Positions 10,750 to 22,295 of a stretch of 64,000 bases of DNA are shown in pieces. Position numbers and translations under genes: made by a program. Position 1 is the stretch's first letter; the number at the start of each line of letters is the position of its first letter. The stretch is from NCBI GenBank assembly GCA_001465115.1, contig CP013614.1, positions 1,116,001 to 1,180,000 of the forward strand, read 5' to 3'. Source of the stretch: Enterococcus silesiacus (GTDB taxonomy: Bacteria > Bacillota > Bacilli > Lactobacillales > Enterococcaceae). The notes beneath the pieces were generated by a model that saw only the letters and a list, made by a program, of their open reading frames with translations, searched no databases and had not been told where the DNA came from.

Positions 10750-10782
10750 GTTGGGACATAACTCTTTGAGCTACATCCCAAC
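10750..10782 (-). terminator. proS terminator
   Basis: GTTGGGA and TCCCAAC arms around a 19-base interior, immediately after the proS stop, with a T-rich tract on the minus strand (CTTTGTTTTCTTT). Confidence 0.7.
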
Positions 10783-10795
10783 CTCAATTTCAAAT

Positions 10796-12547
<1,752 letters not shown>

Positions 12548-12579
12548 TCAAGTGATTCGCTAAAAATCAAATTAATTAT

Positions 12580-13848
12580 TTAAAAGAAAAAACGTTGAAT
12601 ATCATTCCAGGTCACTAACACCATCAATAACATAATGAACCCAAAACCAATAAGTGTTAGCAAGCCTTCTTTTTCTTGACTTAAAGGTTTTCCTCTAAGT
12701 CCTTCGAAGATGTTCAATACGATCTTACCACCATCTAAAGCTGGGATTGGTAATAAGTTGATGATACCAAGATTGACTGATAACATCGCCATTAGCCAGA
12801 TTACCATATTCAATCCTGCTTTTGAAGCCTCTGAAGACATCTGGAACATCATTACTGGACCACCCAATTTGTCTAAACTAAATCCAGTAAATAATGATTT
12901 AAGAGCTTTAAAAATCTGCATAGAATTATCAATCGTCGCTTGAATACCACCTAGTAATTTGTCTGCTAATCCAGTTTTCATAGGAGGTACAATGCCAATT
13001 ATACCGATTTCTTGTTTGCCAGACTTCTCTTTTTTAGGCGTTATATCAACTTCTCTAGTTTTACCATCTGACTCAACAAGTAAGTTTAATTCTTTTCCTG
13101 GACTATCTTGAATGATTTTTGTGAAATCAGTCCAATCAGAGACCGACTTTCCATCGATAGACACAATTTTATCATCTGCTTTTAAACTAGCTTTAGCTGC
13201 TGGACTATCCGCTTGGACTCCTCCAATCAAATTTGTATTCGTGTATGTCACTCCACCTTGCATAAAGACATACACCGTAAATAATACAAAAGCCAGAATG
13301 AAATTATTCATAGGTCCGGCAAAATTGGTCAACATCCGCTGCCATAACTTAGCTGATTGGAATTGGACATCAATTGGCGCAATTCTAACTTCGGTTCCAT
13401 CTTGTTCAATGATCGTTGCATCATGGTTTACCTTATACGTGATTTCTTCTGATTCATCACCATTAACATATCCTTTGATAAATAGTTCTTTTTCAAGATC
13501 CGCTTCCAACATTTCCATTGGAATGCTATTAGTCAGTTGGACTTTTTTACTTGTATTGATTTTTACAACTTCTTCTTGTTCATTTAGCTCAATAGACAAC
13601 GTCATGCCAGGCGGCAATTCCGTATCTTCTTCCCCTTGTCCTGCCATACGTACATAACCGCCGATAGGTAGAATCCGAATAGTATACGCTGTGCCGTCTT
13701 TCCCTTGATGAGCAAAAATCTTTGGTCCCATCCCAATCGCAAATTCACGCACTAAAATGCCTGAACGCTTTGCGAAGAAAAAATGTCCAAATTCGTGTAC
13801 TAAGACAAGAATCCCAAAGACAATAATAAATGTAATGATTGTTTTCAT
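12580..13848 (-). CDS. rseP: Site-2 intramembrane metalloprotease RseP/Eep
   Basis: A 422-residue polytopic membrane protease. The zinc motif HEFGH is at residues 18-22 in the first membrane helix, one PDZ domain lies in the middle (DDKIVSIDGKSVSDW), and the second active-site element is near the C-terminus (PIPALDGGKI). In E. faecalis the orthologue Eep releases sex-pheromone peptides from lipoprotein signal peptides and cleaves the anti-sigma factor RsiV. The start is 13848, with AGAAGG upstream; its ATG overlaps the dxr TGA in ATGA, so translation is probably coupled. An upstream in-frame start at 13872 lies inside dxr and is not favoured. Confidence 0.95.
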   Translation of the reverse strand: MKTIITFIIVFGILVLVHEFGHFFFAKRSGILVREFAIGMGPKIFAHQGKDGTAYTIRILPIGGYVRMAGQGEEDTELPPGMTLSIELNEQEEVVKINTSKKVQLTNSIPMEMLEADLEKELFIKGYVNGDESEEITYKVNHDATIIEQDGTEVRIAPIDVQFQSAKLWQRMLTNFAGPMNNFILAFVLFTVYVFMQGGVTYTNTNLIGGVQADSPAAKASLKADDKIVSIDGKSVSDWTDFTKIIQDSPGKELNLLVESDGKTREVDITPKKEKSGKQEIGIIGIVPPMKTGLADKLLGGIQATIDNSMQIFKALKSLFTGFSLDKLGGPVMMFQMSSEASKAGLNMVIWLMAMLSVNLGIINLLPIPALDGGKIVLNIFEGLRGKPLSQEKEGLLTLIGFGFIMLLMVLVTWNDIQRFFF

Positions 13849-15005
13849 AACTGACCTTCTTCCTTTATCCATCTTTCTACGATAGTTCTTGTTTGTTTAT
13901 CGATTTCAATCACTTCTGTTAACGTGACTTCAGTAGTTTCACTGTAATTATCTACTGCTCGTTGAACCAACTGTTCAATTTGCAAATACGAAATTTTACC
14001 TTCAATAAATGCGGTCGCGGCAATTTCATTTGCAGCGTTATAAACTGTTGGATAAGCGCCGCCTTTTTTTCCAACTGTAAAAGCTAAAGCCAACATTGGA
14101 AAACGGTCAAAATCCATCGGTTCAAAATTTAGTTGACCGATTTCTGTTAAATCAAACTTCTTTTCATTTTTGATTGGCAAACGCGTGGGATACGTCAATG
14201 CATATTGAATCGGCTCGCGCATGTCGCTTGGCCCCAATTGTGCTAGATATGCACCATCCTTTAAAACGATCATTGAATGAACAATACTTTCTTTATGTAA
14301 AACAACTTTTATTTTATCATAATCTGTACCAAATAACCAATGGGCTTCAATAACTTCTAACCCTTTATTCATCATTGTTGAAGAATCTATCGTGATTTTT
14401 TTACCCATTGACCAATTGGGATGTTTCAACGCCTGCTCTAAAGTGACAGATTCTAGCTCTTCACGAGTCAAATCTCTAAAGCTTCCGCCAGATGCTGTGA
14501 TCACTAACTCTTTTACACTGCCCTCTTTTTGTCCTTGTAAACATTGAAAAATCGCGGAGTGTTCGCTGTCGACTGGCAATATAGTTACATTCTTCTTTAA
14601 AGCTGCCGCCATGACCCATTGGCCTGCCATGACCAAAGTTTCTTTGTTCGCTAGAGCGATATTCTTTCCCGCGTCAATCGCTGCCATCGTCGGATTTAGC
14701 CCTACACTTCCTGTAACAGCGGTCAAGACAACATCGACTGCTTCAAGCGTAGCAGCTTTTACAAGACCTGTTTCACCTACACCGAATTCAACTTCTGGAA
14801 ACCGGCTGGCTAAATCTGTTTTCATAGCTTGTGAGCCAACACCTACATATTGTGGTTTTAATTGCTCTATCAACTGCGCACCTTTGTCACTATTCGAATG
14901 AAACGTCAGTGAAACAATTTGAAATCGTTCAGGATAAGCTAGGACTACATCTACTGTGTTTGTACCAATCGAGCCTGTCGCCCCTAATAATGCGATTTTT
15001 TTCAT
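13845..15005 (-). CDS. dxr: 1-deoxy-D-xylulose 5-phosphate reductoisomerase
   Basis: The N-terminal Rossmann motif is GATGSIG. Metal and substrate segments follow (LPVDSEHSAIFQCL; TASGGSFRDL; KHPNWSMGKKITIDSSTM). It converts DXP to MEP in the non-mevalonate isoprenoid pathway. Many enterococci use mevalonate instead, so its presence is worth noting. The start at 15005 (386 residues, MKKIALLG) follows the family N-terminus, but it has no good ribosome site close by. An in-frame ATG at 15029 would add eight residues and has GGAAGGTG about 11 bases upstream. A terminator-like hairpin covers that ATG. The stop overlaps the rseP start. Confidence 0.95.
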   Translation of the reverse strand: MKKIALLGATGSIGTNTVDVVLAYPERFQIVSLTFHSNSDKGAQLIEQLKPQYVGVGSQAMKTDLASRFPEVEFGVGETGLVKAATLEAVDVVLTAVTGSVGLNPTMAAIDAGKNIALANKETLVMAGQWVMAAALKKNVTILPVDSEHSAIFQCLQGQKEGSVKELVITASGGSFRDLTREELESVTLEQALKHPNWSMGKKITIDSSTMMNKGLEVIEAHWLFGTDYDKIKVVLHKESIVHSMIVLKDGAYLAQLGPSDMREPIQYALTYPTRLPIKNEKKFDLTEIGQLNFEPMDFDRFPMLALAFTVGKKGGAYPTVYNAANEIAATAFIEGKISYLQIEQLVQRAVDNYSETTEVTLTEVIEIDKQTRTIVERWIKEEGQL

Positions 15006-15014
15006 ATTAAAAAG

Positions 15015-15040
15015 AAAAACCCTGAACATTCAGAGTTTTT
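15015..15040 (-). terminator. Terminator-like hairpin between cdsA and dxr
   Basis: On the minus strand AAAAACTCTGAA pairs with TTCAGGGTTTTT (one T-G), leaving an AATGTT-type tight loop, and is followed by CTTTTT. It lies inside a tightly packed operon and covers the upstream in-frame dxr ATG. It could partly terminate transcription or alter dxr initiation. Confidence 0.55.
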
Positions 15041-15062
15041 CACCTTCCCTTCTTGTTAGAAA

Positions 15063-15863
15063 TTAAAATAGTCCGAATAAATGCATGATTGGAAAAACAA
15101 AAAGTAAGCTGTCAAAACGATCTAATATGCCACCGTGTCCTGGTAAAATAGTTCCTGAATCTTTTACATCATAATGTCGTTTGATCGATGACTCCACTAA
15201 ATCACCAAATTGACCTACAATTGAAAAGACTACAGTTATCAGTAGCATGATCGGTAAATTATATACGAATAACTCTTTATTTGGCGTCAATAATAAAAAT
15301 AACAGTGCTACAACAACCGCACAAAGAATACCACCTAATGAGCCTTCGATCGTTTTGTTAGGCGAGACTTCTGGCCATAATTTTCTTTTACCAAAACGTT
15401 TTCCGATAAAGTATGCACCAATATCGGTTGCCCAAACAACAAATAATGCATAAAGCAACACGACAAAACCAGTATCTCTAGCACTTACAAAGTTTTGAAA
15501 ACCAACACCAACGTATAAACTTGTAATAACTGGAAATCCCGCTTGGGAAATGGTATACATATTTTTAGAAGCAACTAGTCCGCCTAATAATACCATCACA
15601 GTTAAATAGAATAAAATAAAATTATCCGCTTTTTCTGGTAAAAAGAAAAACCAGCGATCTTTTGGTAATACGAGAAATACTGCTCCTAAGGCCGAAAGCA
15701 CACCTTCAAAACTAGTGATTTCTAAGCCCTTCATTCTAAATAGTTCATACACTCCAACCACTGCCAGTAATGCGGCTGCCAATTCAATCACAAAACCGCC
15801 ATACCAAATGATCGGTATAAAAACCACCAAGGCTACGGCCGCTGTAATAACACGCTGTCTCAT
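15063..15863 (-). CDS. cdsA: Phosphatidate cytidylyltransferase
   Basis: A 266-residue protein with about eight hydrophobic segments and the CdsA signature near the C-terminus (GQFGDLVESSIKRHYDVKD, then PGHGGILDRFDSL). It makes CDP-diacylglycerol from phosphatidate and CTP, feeding phosphatidylglycerol and cardiolipin synthesis at the membrane. Its ATG overlaps the uppS stop (ATGA), so the two are translationally coupled. The order uppS-cdsA-dxr-rseP-proS is typical of Firmicutes. Confidence 0.96.
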   Translation of the reverse strand: MRQRVITAAVALVVFIPIIWYGGFVIELAAALLAVVGVYELFRMKGLEITSFEGVLSALGAVFLVLPKDRWFFFLPEKADNFILFYLTVMVLLGGLVASKNMYTISQAGFPVITSLYVGVGFQNFVSARDTGFVVLLYALFVVWATDIGAYFIGKRFGKRKLWPEVSPNKTIEGSLGGILCAVVVALLFLLLTPNKELFVYNLPIMLLITVVFSIVGQFGDLVESSIKRHYDVKDSGTILPGHGGILDRFDSLLFVFPIMHLFGLF

Positions 15864-16663
15864 TTCTCTTCCTCCTCAGTTTCTTTTAGACCGCCAAAAC
15901 GACGATTTCTATTTTGAAAGGACGCTAAGGCATGCTCCAATAATTCATCATTGAAATCAGGCCATAAGGCATCCGTAAAGAACAATTCACTATAGGCAAT
16001 CTGCCATAATAAAAAGTTGCTGATACGCTCTTCGCCACTGGTTCGAATCAATAATTCTGGATCTCTTAACTCCTCAGTCAAAAAACCTGTCATTAAATGT
16101 TCGGCAATCGTTTCATCCGTAATATCTGCTGGTGAAAGCTCATTGTTTGCCGTTTTTTCAGCAATTTCTTTTACAGCGGTAATAATTTCTGCTCTTGAGC
16201 CATAATTCAATGCAAAATTTAGCACCATACCAGTATTATTTTTGGTTTGCTCAATTGCCCGTTCCACTGCATCTTGGGTGTGTGCTGGTAAAAATTCCTT
16301 GTAGCCCATTACATGAACTTTCACATTTTCTTTGATCAACTCTGGCACAAATGTATCAAAAAAATCAACTGGTAATTGCATCAAAAAACTGACCTCATCG
16401 GTTGGCCGTTTCCAATTTTCAGTAGAAAATGCATATAAGGTTAGGACTTTGATGCCTAGTTTACTTGCATGTTTCGTGATTTTTTTCACTGTATTCATAC
16501 CTTCTTTATGCCCAGCAATTCTCGGTAAACGACGATTTTGTGCCCAGCGTCCATTACCGTCCATGATTATTGCAACATGTTTAGGGATCACCCCATCGCT
16601 ATTAAAGGTAAATGAACTCTCTTCTTGTATGTATTTATTCTTTTGCGGAAAAAAACGTAACAT
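15860..16663 (-). CDS. uppS: Undecaprenyl diphosphate synthase (isoprenyl transferase)
   Basis: A cis-prenyltransferase with the diphosphate-binding motif IIMDGNGRWA near residue 35, the conserved LTLYAFSTENWKRP segment, and the C-terminal DPELLIRTSGEERISNFLLW block. It condenses eight isopentenyl diphosphates onto farnesyl diphosphate to form the C55 carrier lipid for wall synthesis. The start is taken at 16663 because GGAGGGG lies six bases upstream; a further ATG 18 bases upstream overlaps that ribosome site. It is the first gene of the uppS-cdsA-dxr-rseP operon; its promoter must lie in 16664-16845. Confidence 0.97.
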   Translation of the reverse strand: MLRFFPQKNKYIQEESSFTFNSDGVIPKHVAIIMDGNGRWAQNRRLPRIAGHKEGMNTVKKITKHASKLGIKVLTLYAFSTENWKRPTDEVSFLMQLPVDFFDTFVPELIKENVKVHVMGYKEFLPAHTQDAVERAIEQTKNNTGMVLNFALNYGSRAEIITAVKEIAEKTANNELSPADITDETIAEHLMTGFLTEELRDPELLIRTSGEERISNFLLWQIAYSELFFTDALWPDFNDELLEHALASFQNRNRRFGGLKETEEEEK

Positions 16664-16845
16664 ATTTTCCCCTCCATTCAAAAAATCTATCTAGACTATT
16701 ATAGCAATATCTTTCAGAAAAGCCTATGCAAATGAAAAAATTTCGACATTATTTAATAATTCTATGGCAGATTTACCATGATTTGCAGCTTTTTTTGTCG
16801 ATCATCGGTCATCTAGCCAATCAGTCATACATAAAAATTAAAAAA

Positions 16846-16888
16846 AGAAAGTGAGGCTAAACGTAAAAAGCGTTTTGCCTCACTTTCT
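16846..16888 (-). terminator. Strong terminator of the PASTA-protein operon
   Basis: AGAAAGTGAGGC pairs with GCCTCACTTTCT around an 18-base interior and is followed on the minus strand by seven T. It separates the ABC/PASTA operon from uppS. Confidence 0.9.
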
Positions 16889-16926
16889 AAAAATAAGTTT
16901 CACACTGAAACATCATAGTAATTTGA

Positions 16927-18510
16927 TTATTCTTCTTTATCGGCAGGTTTATTTTCTTCAGGTTTTAAATTCCCTTTACTGATACCGATTTGGATAACAG
17001 AATTAATTGGGATAAATTCATTATAGTTACTCATCTTAACAACCGTTCCTTTTGTCACAGTAGAGTCTACATAATAAACTTGATAGGTGATATTCGCACC
17101 TTTTGATTGATATTCTTCATAAAAAATCTTTTGAAGATCACCTTCCAGCGTATTATCACGTAAATCTTTCATATACGGCTTTCCAAATGAATAAACCACT
17201 TGAATCACCGGTTTTTCATCTTTTTCAGTATATTTTTTGCCGACTTCCACAGATTGACTGATAAATCGGCCATATGGAATCTCATCATTGAACAGTTGCT
17301 TCACTTGAACTTGCAGACCATTTGCTTTTGATTCAGCTTCTTCAGCAGTAAATTGTGAAAAGTCTGGCACTACTAATGCTTTACCTGTTGAGGCAGTGAT
17401 CGACAGTGTATCTTTTTTGGCAACTTTCGTGTCTTTTCCAATACTTTGGGAAATCACTTTGCCATTTTCCACAGTGTCAGAGTCTGCTTCTTCTACATTT
17501 AGCGTAATCTCATTTTTCTTAGCCCATTCTGTTGCTTCTTCTTTGGGCTTGCCAGCAAAATCTGGCATTGAAATGTCTTTTTCAAATACTTCTTTTCCTT
17601 TAGAAAAATAGAGTTTCGCTTTGTCCTTGCGTTTATACGTATCGAATTTGACATCTTTATTTGTGATTTCAAATTTCAGATAGTCTCCTGCCGGTACTTT
17701 ATCACTATACTCTTCGATGATTGCTAAATTATCTGCTTTGTGTTCATTAATCCAGCTTTTAGCATCTTTGAGTTTCATTGGTTTAAAGTCTGGTAAAGCT
17801 ACCGCTTCCTCTGGATCTGCTCCTAAACTAGCATCCACCGTTAATTCTTTGCCCTTTTGGATCTTTTTGTTTTTCACCGTCTGATGAATGATCAAATTCG
17901 CTTCTTTATCAAAATCATATTTTTGCTCTACTTGAAGTTTCACACCATTTTCAGCGGTCCACTCACGAACTTCAGATAATTCCTTACCTTCAAAGTCTGG
18001 TACTTGAACATGGGTCATTTGATAATAACCAAAATACAATAAGGCAACGGTTACCAGGCTGCCTAATCCAATATAAATATATTTTCTGATTTTTTTATTT
18101 CTATATGTCGGGTCAGTCTCAATCACTTCTTCGGTATTTCTGGACTGATCTATTGCGACTGGCTCAGAAACTTTTGCTGTTTCTTTTTTAGGTTCATACT
18201 TTTTCTTTTTTGTTCGTTTTTTAGTATAAATTATCTCTTCGGGATGCTCTGCTTTAGAAACAGAATCAGGAGTCACTTCACTTTGTTTCATAGTTTCTGG
18301 CGCATTGTCTGGACTATTTTGCGGCCCGATTGCAACATCTGAACTGATGTCCTGCTGCTTTTCAGCACGTTCACTCTTATCTGTCGGCCCTTTTTCTGAC
18401 CTTGTTTTCTTTTTTTGTTCTTGTTGTACTGTCTTATCTTTTAATTCGTTTTTTTCCTGGCGGGTTTTATTATAATTTTCTCCGCTGAAATTTGATAAAA
18501 AATCACTCAT
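16927..18510 (-). CDS. Membrane-anchored PASTA-repeat protein without a kinase domain
   Basis: A 527-residue protein. Residues 1-140 are hydrophilic and strongly charged (KKRTKKKKYEPKK). A single membrane helix at about 143-165 (YIYIGLGSLVTVALLYFGYY) is followed by an extracellular part with about four or five PASTA-like repeats, each opening VPDF/MPDFAGK/LPDF and containing a VxxGKVISQS-like turn. PASTA repeats bind muropeptides or lipid II in PrkC/Stk kinases and PBP2x. Here no kinase or transpeptidase is attached. The gene overlaps the ABC ATPase gene by eight bases and ends in a strong terminator, so the transporter and this protein are very likely one functional unit. A role as wall-state sensor or adaptor is inference. 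Confidence 0.85.
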   Translation of the reverse strand: MSDFLSNFSGENYNKTRQEKNELKDKTVQQEQKKKTRSEKGPTDKSERAEKQQDISSDVAIGPQNSPDNAPETMKQSEVTPDSVSKAEHPEEIIYTKKRTKKKKYEPKKETAKVSEPVAIDQSRNTEEVIETDPTYRNKKIRKYIYIGLGSLVTVALLYFGYYQMTHVQVPDFEGKELSEVREWTAENGVKLQVEQKYDFDKEANLIIHQTVKNKKIQKGKELTVDASLGADPEEAVALPDFKPMKLKDAKSWINEHKADNLAIIEEYSDKVPAGDYLKFEITNKDVKFDTYKRKDKAKLYFSKGKEVFEKDISMPDFAGKPKEEATEWAKKNEITLNVEEADSDTVENGKVISQSIGKDTKVAKKDTLSITASTGKALVVPDFSQFTAEEAESKANGLQVQVKQLFNDEIPYGRFISQSVEVGKKYTEKDEKPVIQVVYSFGKPYMKDLRDNTLEGDLQKIFYEEYQSKGANITYQVYYVDSTVTKGTVVKMSNYNEFIPINSVIQIGISKGNLKPEENKPADKEE

Positions 18511-19177
18511 ACTTTTTTAACACACCTTTTTTCAGGTAATAGGTCTCGTCAGATTGATCTGCAATATCATTTGAGTGCGTTACGACAATCACACACTTAT
18601 TATGAACTTTAGCAAGATTTTGAAAAATATCGACAATCTCCTGTTCCATTCCTTCATCTAAATTTCCTGTTGGTTCATCTGCTAAAATGATATCTACATT
18701 CGTAGCTAAAGCTCTAGCAATCGCAACACGTTGCTGTTCACCACCAGAAAGCTGATTCACCAGCCGATCTGCTTTCTCACTTGTAATACCAATATAATCT
18801 AAAAGATTGTAGGCAACTTCTTTTTGATTCGGTGGCAGTTCATTATCTGTAATCGACATTGCTACCAAAACATTCTCTAAAGCTGTCAGGTAAGGAACTA
18901 AATTATAACTTTGAAAAATAATACTGATAGCATCACGACGATATTTTTCATAGCCGATTGATTTAATATCTTTTCCGTTTAATAAAACTTGCCCTTCCTT
19001 TGGTGTGTCTAAAGCACTGATCAATGAAAGAAACGTTGTTTTTCCGGAACCAGATTGTCCTAAAATACTATAAAATTTTCCTTGTTCAAAGGAAACATTG
19101 GTATCTTTTAAAATGAAACGGCGCTGATCGCCATCTTGATAAAAATAACTAAGATTTTTTGTTTCTAAAATCGCCAT
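18503..19177 (-). CDS. ABC transporter ATP-binding protein (LolD/MacB type)
   Basis: A 224-residue ATPase with Walker A GQSGSGKTT near residue 40, signature LSGGEQQRVAIARAL, Walker B DIILADEPTGNLD and the switch histidine in VIVVTHSNDIADQ. The type is that of LolD, MacB, FtsE and bacitracin-resistance exporters, which pair with FtsX-fold permeases. The partner permease is 12 bases upstream, and the PASTA protein overlaps its 3' end. GGAGGT precedes the ATG. Such transporters often work as mechanotransmitters rather than pumps. The substrate is unknown. Confidence 0.95.
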   Translation of the reverse strand: MAILETKNLSYFYQDGDQRRFILKDTNVSFEQGKFYSILGQSGSGKTTFLSLISALDTPKEGQVLLNGKDIKSIGYEKYRRDAISIIFQSYNLVPYLTALENVLVAMSITDNELPPNQKEVAYNLLDYIGITSEKADRLVNQLSGGEQQRVAIARALATNVDIILADEPTGNLDEGMEQEIVDIFQNLAKVHNKCVIVVTHSNDIADQSDETYYLKKGVLKKYE

Positions 19178-19189
19178 TTTCCATACCTC

Positions 19190-20650
19190 CTACATCATGA
19201 TTTTCTTTGGATTCAAACGGACAATATACAACAATGGTAAAATTGCTGCCAACAATACCGTACCTAATCCAACAACTAAATACGTGATTATATATCCTAA
19301 TGAGAATTTTACTTCATAAGCATTCATGATGTCATCTGTTGTAAGCTCGGTCGAACCTAACCCATCAAAGCCCATAAACATATTCATTTGATCATTCGTA
19401 CTACTCAAAATATCACTATTCAATAAAGATTCTGAGACCATTTTTCCTAAAAAATTACCTGTAATCAATGAAAGAATCAAAGCGATTCCACTGATGATCA
19501 GCATCTCTATAATAATTTGTCCCATGACATGACTACGCTTATCCCCTAAAGACAGATAGATACCCAGTTCGTGTTTACGATCACGCATGAATAATAAAAC
19601 AACCAATGAAATGATCAATAACGTTGCAATAACTGCAATCAAGACAACATAGCCTGAAATTTGAGACATTTTTTTCATACTGCCGCCAATTTGCTCATAC
19701 TGATCCGTTGAGGCGCTTACTGTATATAATTTTGGCAAGAGCGGTTGTGTTTCTTGCTTAAAAGCCTCTACGTCGTCTGGGCTATTGAGTACGTAAACAG
19801 GTGTATAGTATTCCCCCTCATCGTCATCTGATATAAATGGACTTTCTGGATTAACTTTTTTTAGTTTTTCTAAATAGTCTTTATTGATTTCCAAGACCGT
19901 TTTATTCGGCAAATAAACTGTATTAATCTGCTGCAATGACATGTATTGCTGATTCATATCTTGCTCTTTTTTTTCTTCTTTATCTTTCATCTCGACCGAT
20001 GTTGGTTCAAAAATTCCGATGATTTGGATTGGTATATCTATTTTAAATAATTCTTTTTGCCCACCATCTTCACTATAGTCATAGCCACGGCTATCTATGA
20101 CCATTTGGTCGCCGACAGATAATCCGTTTTCGTCTGCAACTTTTGAAGAAATAAGTCCGACATTTTTTCCATTGTCAATATCTTCTTGAGTGAAAACCTT
20201 ACCTTCAACTAATTTGACTCTATTTTCCTCAACATCCAAAATTTTATGATAGTTCGAACCTTTTAAGTTAAGTCCTTCCATCATTGCTCCGGATTCCTCT
20301 GAATCTAATGTCGCACTTTTCAGCTCTTTTGTTTGTACCATCGTTCCGGCGTTATAATCATAATATTTTACATAAGAAGACTGCCCAATTTTTTTCATCA
20401 AATCAACTTTAAGTGGTTCAATTTTTAGATCTTCTTTGGCAAATTCATCTTGGTTATTTTCATAATCCAATTGAATCGTAGCCAATCCACCCAATTGTTT
20501 TTTGACGCTTTTTTCAACATTTTGTGTAGACTGCTGGATCGCGATTGATCCTGCAATAACATTACCCAATACAAATATCACTGCAAATAAAATGAGTGAT
20601 TTTCCCTTTTTTCTAGTTACGCTGCACAGCGCACGCTTCATAAAATTCAC
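19190..20650 (-). CDS. FtsX/MacB-fold ABC transporter permease
   Basis: A 486-residue protein with one N-terminal membrane helix (SLILFAVIFVLGNVIAGSIA), a large extracellular domain (about 50-345) and three C-terminal membrane helices, the layout of MacB/FtsX permeases. The final helix ends in the typical LLYIVRLNPKKIMM. The start is read as GTG at 20650 with GGGAG eight bases upstream; ATG at 20641 is the alternative but has a poorer ribosome site. It is first in a three-gene operon with the ATPase and the PASTA protein. Substrate and partner are not evident from sequence. Confidence 0.92.
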   Translation of the reverse strand: MNFMKRALCSVTRKKGKSLILFAVIFVLGNVIAGSIAIQQSTQNVEKSVKKQLGGLATIQLDYENNQDEFAKEDLKIEPLKVDLMKKIGQSSYVKYYDYNAGTMVQTKELKSATLDSEESGAMMEGLNLKGSNYHKILDVEENRVKLVEGKVFTQEDIDNGKNVGLISSKVADENGLSVGDQMVIDSRGYDYSEDGGQKELFKIDIPIQIIGIFEPTSVEMKDKEEKKEQDMNQQYMSLQQINTVYLPNKTVLEINKDYLEKLKKVNPESPFISDDDEGEYYTPVYVLNSPDDVEAFKQETQPLLPKLYTVSASTDQYEQIGGSMKKMSQISGYVVLIAVIATLLIISLVVLLFMRDRKHELGIYLSLGDKRSHVMGQIIIEMLIISGIALILSLITGNFLGKMVSESLLNSDILSSTNDQMNMFMGFDGLGSTELTTDDIMNAYEVKFSLGYIITYLVVGLGTVLLAAILPLLYIVRLNPKKIMM

Positions 20651-20820
20651 TTTCTCATCTCCCTTTAAGAAAAAATATAGTTACTATCATTATTCCATAA
20701 CAGTTGAGGTTTAACAAGATGTTTTTTACACTCTCGCTTAAACTAACAATTTCTTTAGATCATAATTTTATAACCACATATTATATATCGTTAAAATAAC
20801 AATTATATTTAAAAAAATAA

Positions 20821-20851
20821 AAAAACACCCTCACTTTTTTAAAGTGCGGAT
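20821..20851 (-). terminator. frr terminator
   Basis: On the minus strand GCATCCGCACTTT pairs imperfectly with AAAGTGAGGGTGT and is followed by seven T, about 25 bases after the frr stop. Confidence 0.8.
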
Positions 20852-20876
20852 GCTTTTCTTCTTACTTTTAATGAAA

Positions 20877-21434
20877 TTATACTTCTAGAAGTTCTTTTTC
20901 TTTTTCAGAAGTGATCGTATCAATGTTTTTCACACTATCATCTGTTAATTTTTGCGCTTCTTTTTCTAGATTGCGCAACTCATCTTCAGTGATATCATTG
21001 CTTTTTTGTTGCTTTTTCAATTCATCAATAGCATCACGACGAATGTTACGAACAGCGATTTTTGCATTTTCAGCCGCTTTTTTCACGTCTTTTGCTAATT
21101 CTTTACGACGTTCTTCCGTTAATTGTGGAATTACTAAACGAATTACTGTGCCGTCATTTGTTGGGCTAATACCGATATCGCTAGCTTGAATTGCCTTTTC
21201 GATATCTTCAAGTGAATTTTTGTCAAAAGGTGTAATCATTAAGACACGCGCTTCTGGAATATTGATTCCAGCAAGTTGGTTCACCGGTGTCAGTGCGCCA
21301 TAATAATCTACTTGAATTCTGTCCAATAGACTTGCGTTAGCACGTCCTGCACGGATTTGGCCAAGCTCACGTTGTAAGCTTTGTTCTGCTTTGCTCATTT
21401 TCTCTTTTGCTGTTGCTAATACAGTTCCACTCAT
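20877..21434 (-). CDS. frr: Ribosome recycling factor
   Basis: A 185-residue protein of exact family length. It contains the conserved [21 protein letters not shown] and the C-terminal helices [13 protein letters not shown] and [15 protein letters not shown] (segments of the three-helix bundle). With EF-G it splits post-termination ribosomes. It follows pyrH by three bases, the standard rpsB-tsf-pyrH-frr order, although here tsf has its own terminator. GGGGG precedes the ATG. Confidence 0.98.
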   Translation of the reverse strand: MSGTVLATAKEKMSKAEQSLQRELGQIRAGRANASLLDRIQVDYYGALTPVNQLAGINIPEARVLMITPFDKNSLEDIEKAIQASDIGISPTNDGTVIRLVIPQLTEERRKELAKDVKKAAENAKIAVRNIRRDAIDELKKQQKSNDITEDELRNLEKEAQKLTDDSVKNIDTITSEKEKELLEV

Positions 21435-21437
21435 TTT

Positions 21438-22184
<747 letters not shown>

Positions 22185-22242
22185 CTAAGAACATTTTAAC
22201 ATACTCTGCAGATTCTGCCAGTCTATTTCTTTTGATTTGCCT

Positions 22243-22276
22243 AAAAAAAGGGAGCGCATCTCAATGCGTTCCCAAC
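22243..22276 (-). terminator. tsf terminator
   Basis: GGGAACGCAT pairs with ATGCGCTCCC (one mismatch-tolerant pair) around TGAG, followed on the minus strand by seven T, 20 bases after the tsf stop. Confidence 0.9.
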
Positions 22277-22295
22277 TGTTACCTAAGCAACAGAT

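Noticed and set aside
13112..13657. 181-codon + strand frame opposite rseP
   Set aside because: Antisense of a well-supported gene, with no ribosome site or recognised motif; length is due to codon bias in the sense strand.
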